A stretch of 64,000 nt of DNA, taken from contig OX637621.1 of NCBI GenBank assembly GCA_951802195.1, positions 496,001 through 560,000 of the forward strand. The letters run 5' to 3'. This DNA is from Tausonia pullulans (taxonomy: Eukaryota; Basidiomycota; Tremellomycetes; Cystofilobasidiales; Mrakiaceae). Made by a program: the position numbers and the translations under genes. The notes beneath the pieces were generated by a model, which was not told the origin of the DNA, made no database searches, and saw only the letters and a list, made by a program, of their open reading frames with translations. This document shows positions 46,025-57,810 of the stretch, piece after piece. Each line of letters opens with the position of its first letter. Position 1 is the stretch's first letter.

Positions 46025-47249
46025 ATGAACCGTGCCTTCTTCCCCTTGACCACCGCCTCGCGCCAGATCAACCACTCCCTCCGCACACCTACCCTCTTCC
46101 GCTCGTTCCATCCCTCAACTTCCAACATGGGTGTCACTGTCAAGTCGGTGAGTCGCACGCCGAGGCGTTGTCCCACCCTCTTTTCTCATCGAGATGGTTT
46201 CGTGGGGGGGGGGGGGCGTTGCTGCTAGCCGTTCTACCCTTCCCGGTTCGGATATCGCTGACTCTGCTGCCTTGATATCTTTCTTTCTCTCGCCGTGTTA
46301 TCTTGCACTTAGCTTGCTCCCGGGTGAGTTCGAGCAGATATGGGCTGAGCGAGCCTTCGCGCGCACCCCACTGATGTCTTTCGCTCGTCATCTTCACCTC
46401 TTTTCCTCCCTCTCAGAGACGGAAAGTCCTTCCCCCAGAAGGGTGACAAGGTCACCATGCACTGTGCGTACTTGATCATCAGCATCCTGGCTGCCTCTCT
46501 TTGATCGAGGGTTATAGAAGGCTGGCGAAGGACAGGGAAGGCGAAGAGAGGGCTGGGTGACCTGTCCTCGGCGTCTCTTTCCTGTCCACGAGGCCGCCCC
46601 ATCACTCGCGCATCCCCTCCAACTACCCTGTTGACACGTCATTCTGTCGCTCTGCTGAAGACGTCGGAACCCTCGAGAACGGCTCCAAGTTCGAGTGCGT
46701 AGAGACGACATGCGCTTGCGGTCTCGGTGAGATGCTTACGGCCCTTCTACCTCCTTTCTAGCTCTTCTCGCGACCGTGGATCGCCCTTCGTCACGGACAT
46801 CGTGCGTAACCTCTTCCGCTTGCCAAGCAATAACTTGAGAAAGCCCTGCTGATAGATCTGAATCGTTATAGGGAGTCGGCCGCGTCATCCGTGGATGGGA
46901 CGAGGGTGTCCCCCAGCTCTCCCTCGGAGAGAAGGCCGTCCTCACCATCACCTCCGACTGTGAGCAGTTTGCCGTTCTCTTGAACTTATTGGCAGTGAAC
47001 TGATAGAGGCTCTCCCTTACTTCCTTATAGACGGCTGTATGTTGTCTCCCTCATGCTCGCTCGCTGGGCGCGCTCTTCAGCAACTCCTGACTCCCCTCCT
47101 TGCTCCTTCAGACGGTGCCCGCGGTTTCCCCCCCGTCATCCCCGGTGGATCGACCCTCAGTCAGTCCTCTGCCCGTTGTTCCTGGGAAACCTGCCTGATC
47201 ATATGCTCTCTCCTCAGTCTTCGAGGTCGAGCTCCTCAAGATCAACTAA
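46025..47249 (+). CDS. FPR1: FK506-binding peptidyl-prolyl isomerase FKBP12 (Fpr1), with possible mitochondrial long form
   Basis: Proline cis-trans isomerase and target of FK506 and rapamycin. Nine exons: 46025-46147, 46313-46323 (11 nt), 46417-46463, 46661-46694, 46762-46801, 46872-46959, 47031-47036 (6 nt), 47112-47159 and 47218-47249; 429 nt, 142 residues. From the second ATG (46127) the protein is 108 residues, the length of human FKBP12: [74 protein letters not shown], and the end FEVELLKIN. Active-site residues (Tyr, Asp, Val-Ile, Trp, Tyr) are in place. The first ATG (46025) adds 34 in-frame residues with Arg/Ser/Phe and no acid ([19 protein letters not shown] at its start), resembling a mitochondrial presequence. 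Confidence 0.97.
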
Positions 47250-47897
47250 GGGTCTTCGCTTTCCTGCGGGCGCACAACTCTCTCCATTGATTGATATATC
47301 GCCGTCTCCTCTTTGTGATCGATATGATTGAAGAACAGACTGCTTGTTGCTGTTGTTCGCGAGCTAAGGCACCTGAGATTTGACGGACACACGGACAGAT
47401 GGACAAACACCCACTTGCGTTGTTTGTTGAGGCATGACTGCCGTTTCGGTCCGTCCTTAGATTCCTCTCCGCCTACTGATGATCAGACAAATCGTCAGAT
47501 CGCGGAGGGGTCGATCCTGCCGCAGTCCGACGGACGAGCTCAGACGTATCATGGCTCGTGATGACGCTCCACGCCAAGAGCGCGCGAATGTGACAGATGA
47601 TCCGCTGAGCGTGAAGTATGAGGTGAGGACCGCAAAACCGCGGACCCAGGCCCTGAAACGGAGCACAGAAAAAGAGCTGCGTGATCAACAAAGGCCATAC
47701 GTCCCTTACTGGTTCACACATGCAGGAAAAACAGCGAGCGTTGAAAGACAGCAAGGGGGGTTTCAACCGCGTCATATCGGCCCACTGAGACTGCGTCGTC
47801 GCAAAAGCGCGACTCCTCTTAGACCTTCTCGCCTCCTCTCTCTCGCTCTCCCTCCAACCTCATTTTCCTCTCTCACACTCGCCGCTCTCCCTCTAGC
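47250..47897. promoter_or_regulatory. Intergenic, SPO14 promoter region
   Basis: About 650 bp between tandem plus-strand genes. It ends in a CT-rich leader directly before the SPO14 ATG, a pattern common in this genome. No gene is seen. Confidence 0.5.
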
Positions 47898-50800
47898 ATG
47901 GCGGACAAGGTCGCCGAAATTGCTCGAATTGCTCGGGAACAGCAACACCTCGAAGAGTCCGGGTCGTCGTCCTCCTCTAGCCCTTTCGATCCCTCCAAGG
48001 CCGACCGCGTCGAAGGCGACGACGCGGCAGGAATCGACAGCATCGACCACGCCGCCGCCTCTGGGTATGGCGTCGAGCATACCGATCTGGACGGCATCGA
48101 ACCCAATGGGGGGCTCGTACCCCCAAAAGGCAAGCTCACACTCGCTGTCAACGACATTGAACCCTCGGTCGGGATACCCGCCGAGGCGGCGCCTGTCGTC
48201 CAGAAGACGGATGACGGCTCGCTCGAGCGAACGGATCCTCACCGGCCGGGCCACTACACGTCACAGACGACGCCGAACCCGCCGACACTCTCGTCCAGGG
48301 ACTTTGTGGTGACTGCTGCCTCTTACGAGAACGGCGGCGCGAACGGTAGAATCCCGGAGGAGGACGAAGATGACGCTGCCAAACAAGCGGAGGAAACAGA
48401 CGCGCGCGCTCCTTCCGCCAACACCATCGCCCAGGAGCACCAGGATAACAACCATCAGGCGGACGACCACCTCGGCGCCAACGGAGGCGACCACCATGTC
48501 CGAAAGTCTGAGCCTCTCACCCACGGCCGAGGAACGCCCGCCGACGACTTCTTGGCCAACTCGGGCAAGCCCGCTTTCACTGGCCTCCCGGGGGGAGGCA
48601 AGGGCGTCCGCAAGGCGTCCTTCGTCTCCCTCCTCCAGCACGGCAAGTTCACAGCCTCCAACAACAACAACGAATCCGAGGTCTTGAGATTTCCAGCAGC
48701 ACCGGCACCGGCCGCACCTCCTGCGGCTGTAGCTACGAGCATTAAACCGTCGACAGCAACAGCCAACGTTAATGGCCCGTCGTCACCGCCCAACAGCTCC
48801 CAACGCAAGACTCCGACACGTTCGCAGACAACGCCTGCGGCTCATACGCTCCCGCTCGTCCGGGCGAGCTCGCTCCCCCACCGCCACTTTGGCTTTCCTC
48901 ATCGCCAGGACAGTGCCGACACCGCCCAGGGCGGCATCCCCAGCGTCAACGCTGCGTCGCCGGGCCAGTCCAAATGGACGAACCTCAAGCAGCGGCTCCA
49001 GCGGAGGCCGACAGTGCCTGCCACAGGATCGAACAAGGAGATAAATATCTCCATCACTGATGAGCTCCTACTAGGTGGCCTCGGTGTGCTGCTCTTGAAG
49101 ATGGAAATCGATCGCGACGAGAAGGGTCGCAAGAGGGTGCCTGTCCTGCTTCGCCACGTCAAGTAAGTCTTTGCGCCGGTCAGGTCCAGGCGACAGTTTG
49201 TCAAATCGACTTTCTTCTTCTCATTTCCCAGATTTCGCGTCTCTGACTCGATCGGTGGCGCGAGTAACCATCCGGTCTTCCGGATCGAGGTGCGTTCTCC
49301 GCTCACCCTGTCTCCTGTTGCGCATCACTGAATGTCCACCCCCTCCCCCCCTCCCCCCAAACCTATAGTGCGAGTATGGAGATGGAAAGATCAAATGGGT
49401 CAGTGTCGATCTCAGAGTGAGATCCCCGAAAGCTCACTGGAGCTGATCACCCTCGCTCGCACGTTTTCTCCAGGTCCTCTACCGAAATCTGCGCGACTTC
49501 CTCTCCCTTCACGCCCACTACAAGGGCGCCAACCTCACGCGCATCACGAACCGAAGCTCTTCGCATGGGTCGGTTGACGTTCCCGAGTTCCCCAAATCCA
49601 GTACGTCTCTGTTGATCGGTTGGCTGAGGCGCAGACGAATGACTCCTCTGCACTTGCCACAGGCATTCCATATTTCCATCGCAAGGCCCGCAAGGACAGC
49701 GGCGACGAAAAGATGCCAACGGGGATGGAGAAGGGAAAGGGGAGGGACACAGCGACGTCGAGCTTGCATCGCGGCAAAGGCAAGGAACAGGGTGGAAGCA
49801 GTGGCCAGAGGCAGGACTTTGCGCTCAACCAGCGGGAGGCGCTCGAGCACTACCTCATGGAACTCGTCCGGGCGGTCGTGCGTTCTGCACTCTTTTCTGC
49901 CTGGCGTCATCTGCAAGTCCAGTATGCTGATGACCGCTCATCGCACCCTCAGATGTACCGCCCCGAGTCGAACCGGCTTATCCGCTTCCTTGAGCTCTCG
50001 GCACTGACGCTCCAGCTGGCTGTCAATGGCGGCTCGCAGGGCAAATCGGGCTACCTGCGCGTCATGTCAATGAACGTCTCCAAGAAGCAGGATCGACCAA
50101 TGCTCGCTCCAGTTAAGTGGATACAGGCGAGGCGGCCAAAGTGGTGGATTGTCCGCGAGAGCTATTTGATTGCTGTTGAGGAGCCGGATCAGGTGAGAAC
50201 CAGCCAGGCTCCTCCCTTCTGCCTAGACATCCGTCTGATATAACCTGCTTTCTGCACCACCCAGGACGAGATCTTTGACATCTTCCCCTTCGACCAAGAC
50301 TTTGCGATAGAAGTCTGTCCCCTCACTCTGCCCGCCACTTTTTCTTCGTCCCACACTCACTGAACGCCATCACAACCTCCACCCAACAGCGCCCTAAGCG
50401 AGCGACCCGCAAGATTATCAACTCGACGAGCCACGGCAAGGATCGGATCCATGAGGAATGGGGGTCCATCATAGGCGACTCGGACGGCGAGGATGCCGCG
50501 GAGCAGGCTGCGGAGGAGGCTCGTATCGCTCGTCTCGAGGGGGACATCCACGGTTTAGGCGCCATGAACGCCAAAGCGGAGAAGGAAGAGCACGTTGTGA
50601 GTTTGCTTACCTCGACGACGCTGAGCTCCTGAGGGCTGATTCATGTCGTCCTGCAGAGCCACCACACGTTCTACGTCCACAATTCTCAGGGTCGCCTCAA
50701 GCTCGTTGCGAAAAACATCCGACAGATGCAACAGTTCATCCTCTCGCTCGAGAAGATGGCTGGGGACAGCATCTGGGCAGGAAAGAACCGGTTCGACTCG

Positions 50801-53800
50801 TTCGCGCCCATTCGGCTCAACGTCCCCGCCCAGTGGATGGTCGACGCTGTGCGTCCTTCTCTCCCGGGTTCTTTTAGAAGATAGGCTGAGTATCTTCCCC
50901 TTATTCAGCGTGACTATTTCTGGGCCCTCAGCCGCGCTCTGCTCGACGCCAAGGTCAGCCCGCCGCTACCCCTCCGTTTGGCGAGGTTCGACGCAAGCTG
51001 ATACTGCCCTCCCTCCAGAAATGCGTCTACATTCACGACTGGTGGCTTTCACCCGAGCTCTACTTGCGCCGACCGGGAGAGGCCAAGTGGAGGCTTGACA
51101 ACATCATGAAGAAGAAGGCCGAGGAGGGCGTCAAGTTCCATGTCATAGTCTAGTTAGCATCGGAAGACGGTAAAGGGACCGTTATAACGTTACTGATGAA
51201 GAACTACTACCCCTTGCAGCAACGAGGTTTCGAACAAGACGACCCCTACCGACAGCTTGTGGGTATCTGCTCTCCTTGACTGCACCTCAAAGGCACAATT
51301 AATTTGTTTTTTCTTTCCCAGGTGGACCAAGAAAAGTCTCCGCGACCTCCACCCAAACATCTTCATTCAGCGCTCGCCCTCGCACTTCCAGACGGGAACT
51401 TTCTACTGGTCTCATGTTAGTAACAATCCTCTACCCAACTTGTCGGAAGCGGACACTAAGTCTTCTTTACGTCCCAACAGCACGAGAAGATGTGCGTCAT
51501 TGACGAGTCGGTCGCCTTCATGGGCGGAGTCGACCTCTGCTACGGCCGCTGGGTAATGTGTTATTCTCTCTTCCGATTGCGCGAGCCCCATTTTCTGACG
51601 TTCGATCCTTTGTCTCTCCTCAGGACACCCCCCAGCACGCGCTCATCGACGACGATTTTGAGCCTGGCACTATTGAGGGTGAGAACGGGCCGATCTGGCC
51701 CGGCAAGGACTACAACAACGCTGTTCGTCCTACCCTTTTACTCATCATAGTCAAGATGAGGAAGTTCCTGACGAAGAAACCCCCTCAACCAGCGCGTCCT
51801 CGACTTCCACACGCTCAACAAGCCGTTCGAAGATCAGCACGACCGTAATAAGGTCCCTCGGATGCCCTGGTGCGCTTTCAACCATTTGCTCTTTTATGAG
51901 ACTTGGGCTGATAGATCCTTTCTACGTTTGATGATCAGGCACGATATTGCAATGACGATGAAGGGTCAGCCTGCCCGCGACCTCTGTCGACACTTCATTC
52001 AGCGCTGGAACCACCTGCTCCGGATCAAGAACCACTCGATGGCTATGCCCTTCCTTGTCCCGCCGCCGGACTACAGCATACACGAGCTCAGCGAGCTGGG
52101 CCTTACTGGCACGTGCGAGATCCAGGTCTGCCGGTCGTGCGGTCCTTGTGAGTCGCCCGGCCTGTCTCGTCTTTATCAAAATGTGACTGACGCCACTCTT
52201 AATATGCTTCTATTGCTCTCAGGGTCGATGGGTACCCCAAGCCGTGTCGAGCACTCGATCCAGAATGCCTATCTCAAAGGTTTGTGGATCGCTCTCCTGT
52301 GGTCGAGATATTCACTGCTCACCGCACGGCGCACAATTAGCCATTCAGCTCAGCGAACACTTCGTTTACATCGAGAACCAATTTTTTATCACCTCGACCG
52401 TCGTCGAGGGCATTGTCATCGAGAACCAAATTGGCGACGCGCTCGTGAACCGCATCATCCAGGCCCACGAGGAGGGCACCCCTTGGCGCGCATGCATCGT
52501 CATCCCGAGCTTACCCGGGTACCCCTTCCCAATCGACACGGACGCGGCCAGCTCGGTGGGTTGGAGTCTCTCGGTACATTTGTTGTGCTATGTTGACTTG
52601 TCTCCTTTCAACCTCTTTAGGTTCGACTCATCGTCGAGTGCCAGAACAAATCAATCTGTCGTGGACCCAACTCAATCTTTGCTCGTCTCCGACAGCAGGG
52701 CATTGATGTGAGTGCACAATACGCGACTATCGTTAGGATCCTTCGTCTGACACACAACACGTCGCGTTCGCGCTCCCAGCCCGAGGACTACATCTCCTTT
52801 TTCTCGCTTCGCGGCTGGGGGAAGTTCAAGAATGGTGTTCTCACGACAGAGCAGGTCTATATTCACGCCAAGGTCTGTCTTTTGTCCTCCAGCTCGAGTT
52901 CGGACTTCACTCCTGACACTACGTTACTTCCTCCCTCAGTGCATGGTCGTCGACGACCGTCTCGTAATCATTGGTTCCGCCAACAGTAAGCCTTTCGTCG
53001 ATCTCTAGAGATATTGCGTGCAAACTCGCTGACCTTGTGGCTCCACCCAGTCAACGAGCGATCCCAGCGCGGTGATCGCGACTCTGAGCTTGCCTCGGTC
53101 ATCCGCGACACCGATATGATGGACTCGCGCATGGCTGGCAAACCCTACCGTGTTGGTCGCTTCGCTCACACGCTGCGTCTCCGACTCATGCGAGGTCCGT
53201 TCCTCGCTTCTCGAGGCCGATGCGCCTTCCCGTTGTTCACCACCGCTCATATCATCCCTGCAGAGCATCTCGGCATTGACGTCGACGCAATGGAGGAGGA
53301 AGACCTCCTCGCCCGTGACCAGGTCGCCCACGAGGAGGACATCCAAACTTGGGACCCCGGCCACGAGCAGGAGGCTGCCGGCGAGCGTGCCGACCCTGGC
53401 AAAATCAAGACGCAGACCGTCGGTGACCGGATGATGGCTCAAGCCAAGTCTGTTGCCCAGGGAGGTGAGAATGCGACTCTACGAGACAACTAACGCTGTC
53501 GTCTGTTCTGTCCCTGACTTTCACCTCTCTTTCCGCAGTCGTTCACAGCCAGACGTCGTCTCTCGCTCGGGCCGGCAGAAAGATTCACGACGTGGTCGCG
53601 CCCAAGAAAAATGACCTCGCCCACCCGGAAGACGACATCGAAGTCTTTGAGGTCGGCGAGAACCATGAGTTGGCCAAGGGCTACGTTTCCGCCATCGTCC
53701 CTACGGTGAGCGCTTAGCCTGCGCCTCTCTCGACTACCGAAGCTCTGCTCATTCCCGCGTTGTCTCTACATCAGATGGAGGAGCGCGTTCTTGCTGAGCA

Positions 53801-55340
53801 TGGTTTGATCGACGGTCCGCTCAAGCGCAACGAGACTGAGAACGGCGCCGGCGACATCGCCAGTGAGCATCCGCGCCCATGTCCTTTTCCCTCCCCTTAC
53901 TGACCTCTTTGATTCCTTCAGTCATTGTTCAGGACGCCACATCAGACAAAGAGGATCACCCTGTTGACCCGGACGAGGCAACGACCAAGCTCCGCGGCGA
54001 CGCCGGCAAACTCCTTACTAGTAATGAGGCCCACGACGTTAAGCGATCCCAAAAGGAACCTCTCCCACTCCGGAGTGCCGGTGATGGTCTCTACCGGGCT
54101 ACAAGCTCTGACTCGCGCCGCCAGGCCGAAGACGCTGCCAAGGGGAACGAGGCAAACACCCGGGGCCAGTTGGCATCGGGCACCGGGACGCGCCGGTCGA
54201 GGAAGGGAACGAAGATTCTTCACCCCTGGGAGTGAGTGTTGACTGGGCAACAAGAACAGGCACCAAGTGCTGACCAATCCTGTCTCTCGTAAGGATGCCG
54301 CTCCCGACACCTCATGTTGACCCGAACTGCCTCATCGATCCGCTTGACGAGGTCTTCTGGAAGGAGACCTGGGTCGCAGTCGCTATCCATAACGTGAGTC
54401 GAACCTACTTCCTCCTCATCCACCGCGTTATGACTGACGAATCTCGGTTATGCCTTTCAGACCGAAATCTTTCGAAAGGTCTTCCGTTGCACTGTGAGTC
54501 TATGGTGGTGCATTGGTACCTACGGACGACGCTGACCCCTGGACGTCCCATTAGCCTGACGATCTCGTCACGAGCTGGGCGCAATGTGAGATACCTTGCA
54601 CCTTGACCGCCCTACCCTTACTCCCCTCGCCCGCTCACCGCCTCCCTTCCTCAGACCGCGAAAACGCCAGCCATGCCGAAAAGTTTAACAAGTCCCCGAT
54701 GGACGACCCCAAGTTTCAGCACAACGGTATGCCGTACGTCTCGATTCACGGTGGCCCCGGAACCCACGGCGCCGGCGGTGGAGGCTCCGGCGGCGGCGTC
54801 GTCGGCCAGGGCCAGGGCGACGATGAGCCCTCCCAACAGCAGCAGCAGCAGTCATCGTCGTCCAAGTCGTACCCATCGTCGCCGATCGACGTGGCCAGCC
54901 CGACTGGGTCGGGGTCGCGGCGGTCCAAGAGCATCGGCAAGCGGAGCCTGTATGACGACGGCCCTCAACTCTCGGGACCCACCGAGGGATGGAACGCCTG
55001 GGAACGCGAAAAGATGGAGGAGCTGCTCAACGAGACGCGCGGTCACCTCGGTGAGTTGAATCTGCTGGTCACATCAGAGTAAAGGGGCATAGCTAATCTA
55101 CCAACCGCGGCGCCCTGTAGTCGTCTATCCTACTCGCTTCATGGAGGCCGAGGACCTCGCCGACAACTTCGTGAGTCTACTAAGATATAGAACCGCATGA
55201 GAATCACCATTGATGTCGAGCCTGTTTTTGCAGCTCTTCAACTCGGATAAGATTCTACCACTTCCTATGTGAGCCCTGTCGCCCACTAACTCCTGAGACG
55301 GTCGCTGACTCCTTGTTTTGCACAACATAGCTACGACTGA
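47898..55340 (+). CDS. SPO14: Phospholipase D (Spo14/PLD1 type) with PX, PH and two HKD motifs
   Basis: Hydrolyses phosphatidylcholine to phosphatidic acid at membranes; PIP2-regulated and needed for vesicle formation and sporulation in yeast. Thirty-four exons from 47898-49162 to 55331-55340 total 5214 nt, 1737 residues. A long disordered N-terminus (about 380 residues) is followed by a PX domain (INISITDELLLGGLGVLLL through RNLRDFLSLHAHY), a PH domain (KWIQARRPKWWIVRESYL through IRQMQQFILSLEKM), HKD1 (HHEKMCVIDESVAFMGGVD, exon 51481-51552) and HKD2 (HAKCMVVDDRLVIIGSANI, split over exons 52780-52872 and 52940-52985). IENQFF, between the HKD motifs, is the conserved PLD spacer motif. A C-terminal segment with a Gly/Gln/Ser-rich linker ends LFNSDKILPLPIYD. 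The last coding exon is only 10 nt including the stop. Both catalytic HxKxxxxD motifs are intact. Confidence 0.96.
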
Positions 55341-55462
55341 TCCCCTCTCCTCATGTACCCTTAATATCTTCACGCCCATATATGCATGGACATGTTGGCT
55401 CTCATCTTGTGGTCACCGAACTGCGTCACTACATCAAATCTTTGCGTAAGCATACGCAACTC

Positions 55463-56096
55463 TTAAACTGACTTTGTTGAGGGGGGGATGTGGGCCTCGA
55501 TTTCGATCTCAATCTTCATCTCCGGCTCCGCAAGCGCTCCGACCTCGACACACGTCCAGAGCGGTTTATGGGTCGGGATGTGACGGGCTATCTGCTTGCT
55601 GACGGCCTCAACCGAGGCGTTGCCGAGGATAGGGACATGGTACGAACGGATCTGGCAAGCGAGAGAAGGCATCAGATCACCATGGTGTGCGCAAGTTTGG
55701 GCGATAGCCGGGCTGGCGAACCTTATAGACATTCTCGAATGTCGCGCCAGCCTCCTCGAGGGCGACCTTGATGTTGTCGAAAGCGACACTGACCTGGCCT
55801 TCGGCACTAGTCTCCCTGTACTTGCCCGTGAGCTGGTCCCAGCCACCTGGATAGAACAGATGATCAGATCTGACGACATCTGGAGCAAAGAACTCGATAA
55901 ACGAACCCTGGCCGGACAAGTGAACATAGTCGCTGGGGGGAAGGTAAGACGCATGTGCCAGTGAGCAAATGGACAACCAGTCGAAGATCCAGGTCGCTGC
56001 ATGCTCTTACCCGATGCGGACCGACTGGGAATATCCGTAGGTCTCAAAGTTTCTCTTTCCGACGCCTTCGTACGACTTGAACTCGAGGTGCGACAT
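55463..56096 (-). CDS. RidA/YjgF/YER057c-family small protein
   Basis: Likely enamine/imine deaminase-type or related small trimeric protein. Exons 56011-56096, 55907-55932 (26 nt), 55722-55846 and 55463-55651 sum to 426 nt, 141 residues, the normal family length. The product reads YSQSVRIGDYVHLSGQGGWD, then VSVAFDNIKVALEEAGATF, ENVYKIRSYHVP, and a C-terminal block HKPLWTCVEVGALAEPEMK. The HLSGQGG and CVEVGALAEP blocks identify the family; the catalytic Arg of true RidA (in IRSYHVP or nearby) is not certain, so substrate is not assigned. It converges with SPO14, with only 122 bp between the stops, and the upstream side runs toward assembly gap 2. Confidence 0.85.
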
Positions 56097-56505
56097 GGCT
56101 GAGCTGAGAGTAGGAGAGTGAGAAAGAACGAGACCTGTCAGAGACGCGGTCAACCATGACGGGGCTGATGATGCGCTTGACTCGCTGTTTGACGGAGTGA
56201 GAGGCGGTGATGGTTGGAGGGGGAGATGGACGACGTCGTCCTGGTGTGACTAAAGCTGGGCCTTGACGAGCGCTGAAATGGCGGGCTACATACTTACTCG
56301 CCTGTGGAAATGACCTTCTGACCAATCCATACCCCATTGCGCAACCGCTGACGGCGGAGGTCCTCCGGCAGTATATTCTCGCTGACCAAGATTGCCACAA
56401 CAGCGATTGATAATACCACCGACATTTTCAAGAATTGGCCGTTCCAAACCGCAGATGTCGGGCCAAGCCGTGGAGGGGCACCTCGTCCTGTGGAAGGGAG
56501 TGATG
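56097..56505. other. RidA-like gene upstream region, up to gap 2
   Basis: About 410 bp before the gap, with no supported gene; should contain the RidA-like promoter. Confidence 0.55.
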
Positions 56506-56705
56506 NNNNNNNNNNNNNNNNNNNNNNNNNNNNNNNNNNNNNNNNNNNNNNNNNNNNNNNNNNNNNNNNNNNNNNNNNNNNNNNNNNNNNNNNNNNNNNN
56601 NNNNNNNNNNNNNNNNNNNNNNNNNNNNNNNNNNNNNNNNNNNNNNNNNNNNNNNNNNNNNNNNNNNNNNNNNNNNNNNNNNNNNNNNNNNNNNNNNNNN
56701 NNNNN
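56506..56705. other. Assembly gap (200 N)
   Basis: Exactly 200 N, the same length as the first gap, so probably a fixed-size placeholder. It lies between the RidA-like gene and the small minus-strand gene and appears to cut no recognised exon. Confidence 0.98.
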
Positions 56706-56918
56706 AAATGATATTACACTATGATGAGATGTAGAGACAAGTTGAAGAGCCTGAAGGCGAGTAATCCGCGACCTGTCGCCTCGCTGGGCCTGCCTGCCTG
56801 CCCATCCTGACCTTCGACCTCTCCTTCCTTCCTCGCTCCTCGTGATCGAAAGGGCGTGGTGCGAGCCCGCTCCAAATTTATGAACACGACACATCTCCAG
56901 AAAAGCTAAGCCGACCCT

Positions 56919-57438
56919 TCAGTCCTTCTTCTTGGGTGACTCGGCATCGGCGAGCGGGCCCTTGACCCTGTAGGAGATCGATCACGCAGAGGCAAGCGTT
57001 GGATGATGGGATGGACGACGATGAGCGGGAGGACGGCACGTCAGACGATCAACCGTTCATCTCTGCATGAGCGACAACGAACGAGACGCACTCGTCCTTC
57101 CTGCTGCTCTTCTGTTGCTGCGTTCCCTTGTTGAGTGGACCAGACTGCCCCGGGACCTCATCCTTAGGGTTCGACGAGCCCGAGCCGACACCGCTGGCAG
57201 GTGCCTTGCCGTGCTGACCCTCAATGCCGCCTGCAGGGGGTGTCTCCGTCTGCGACGTTCGTTGAAGGATTTCTCATCAGCGAAGATTCGCGAATGGAGA
57301 GAAGGAAGAGTGGAAGGGGCTCACGGTCTCGTGCTGAGGGCGGAATTTCTTGTCGCCCTTGGACGACGACGACGACATGAGGCGGAAGGCGAGAACCCTC
57401 GAGGGGACAATGCTGCGGCGAGAGACGAGGGAGAACAT
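56919..57438 (-). CDS. Small uncharacterised protein with mitochondrial-type N-terminus
   Basis: Not recognised. Exons 57325-57438, 57092-57249 and 56919-56967 give 321 nt, 106 residues, phase-consistent and with good splice signals. The N-terminus (MFSLVSRRSIVPSRVLAFR, then Ser-rich) looks like a mitochondrial presequence: Arg-rich, no acid. The remainder is hydrophilic, Gly/Ser/Lys-rich and probably disordered (TPPAGGIEGQHGKAPASG; KDEVPGQSGPLNKG; tail LADAESPKKKD). There is no membrane segment or known motif. The spliced structure and compositional bias support a real gene, but it could be a mispredicted leader. Confidence 0.55.
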
Positions 57439-57810
57439 GGTTTGGAGCGGATGATGGGATGTGGAAGCGTGTGGTGACACGGTGGTGGCGGTGATGGTTA
57501 CAGTTGGGAGAAGAGCCTCATGAAGAGGGGACGTCTACTGCCTTTTCGATAGAGCAGCAGAGCAAGGCTAGATAGATGAACCCGGACTCGTCGCCCCGCG
57601 ATCCGGCTTTCCGGCTTTGACCTAAATTCCATGACGTCACGCGTGATTCCCAGAATAAGGTGCTTTTTCACGTTCGTCTTGGGCTGGAAAGAGACAGTGG
57701 ACTCGATCGACAACACCGCATGCATGACTTTCCAGCCTTTCTCACGAGTGCAGCGTCTCGAAACAACAAACGAGCCATAATAAACAGAGAGCAACCCGTC
57801 CTCCTCCGCC
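57439..57810. other. Intergenic, small-gene promoter and RXT3 3' side
   Basis: About 370 bp, comparatively AT-rich; no gene seen. Confidence 0.55.
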
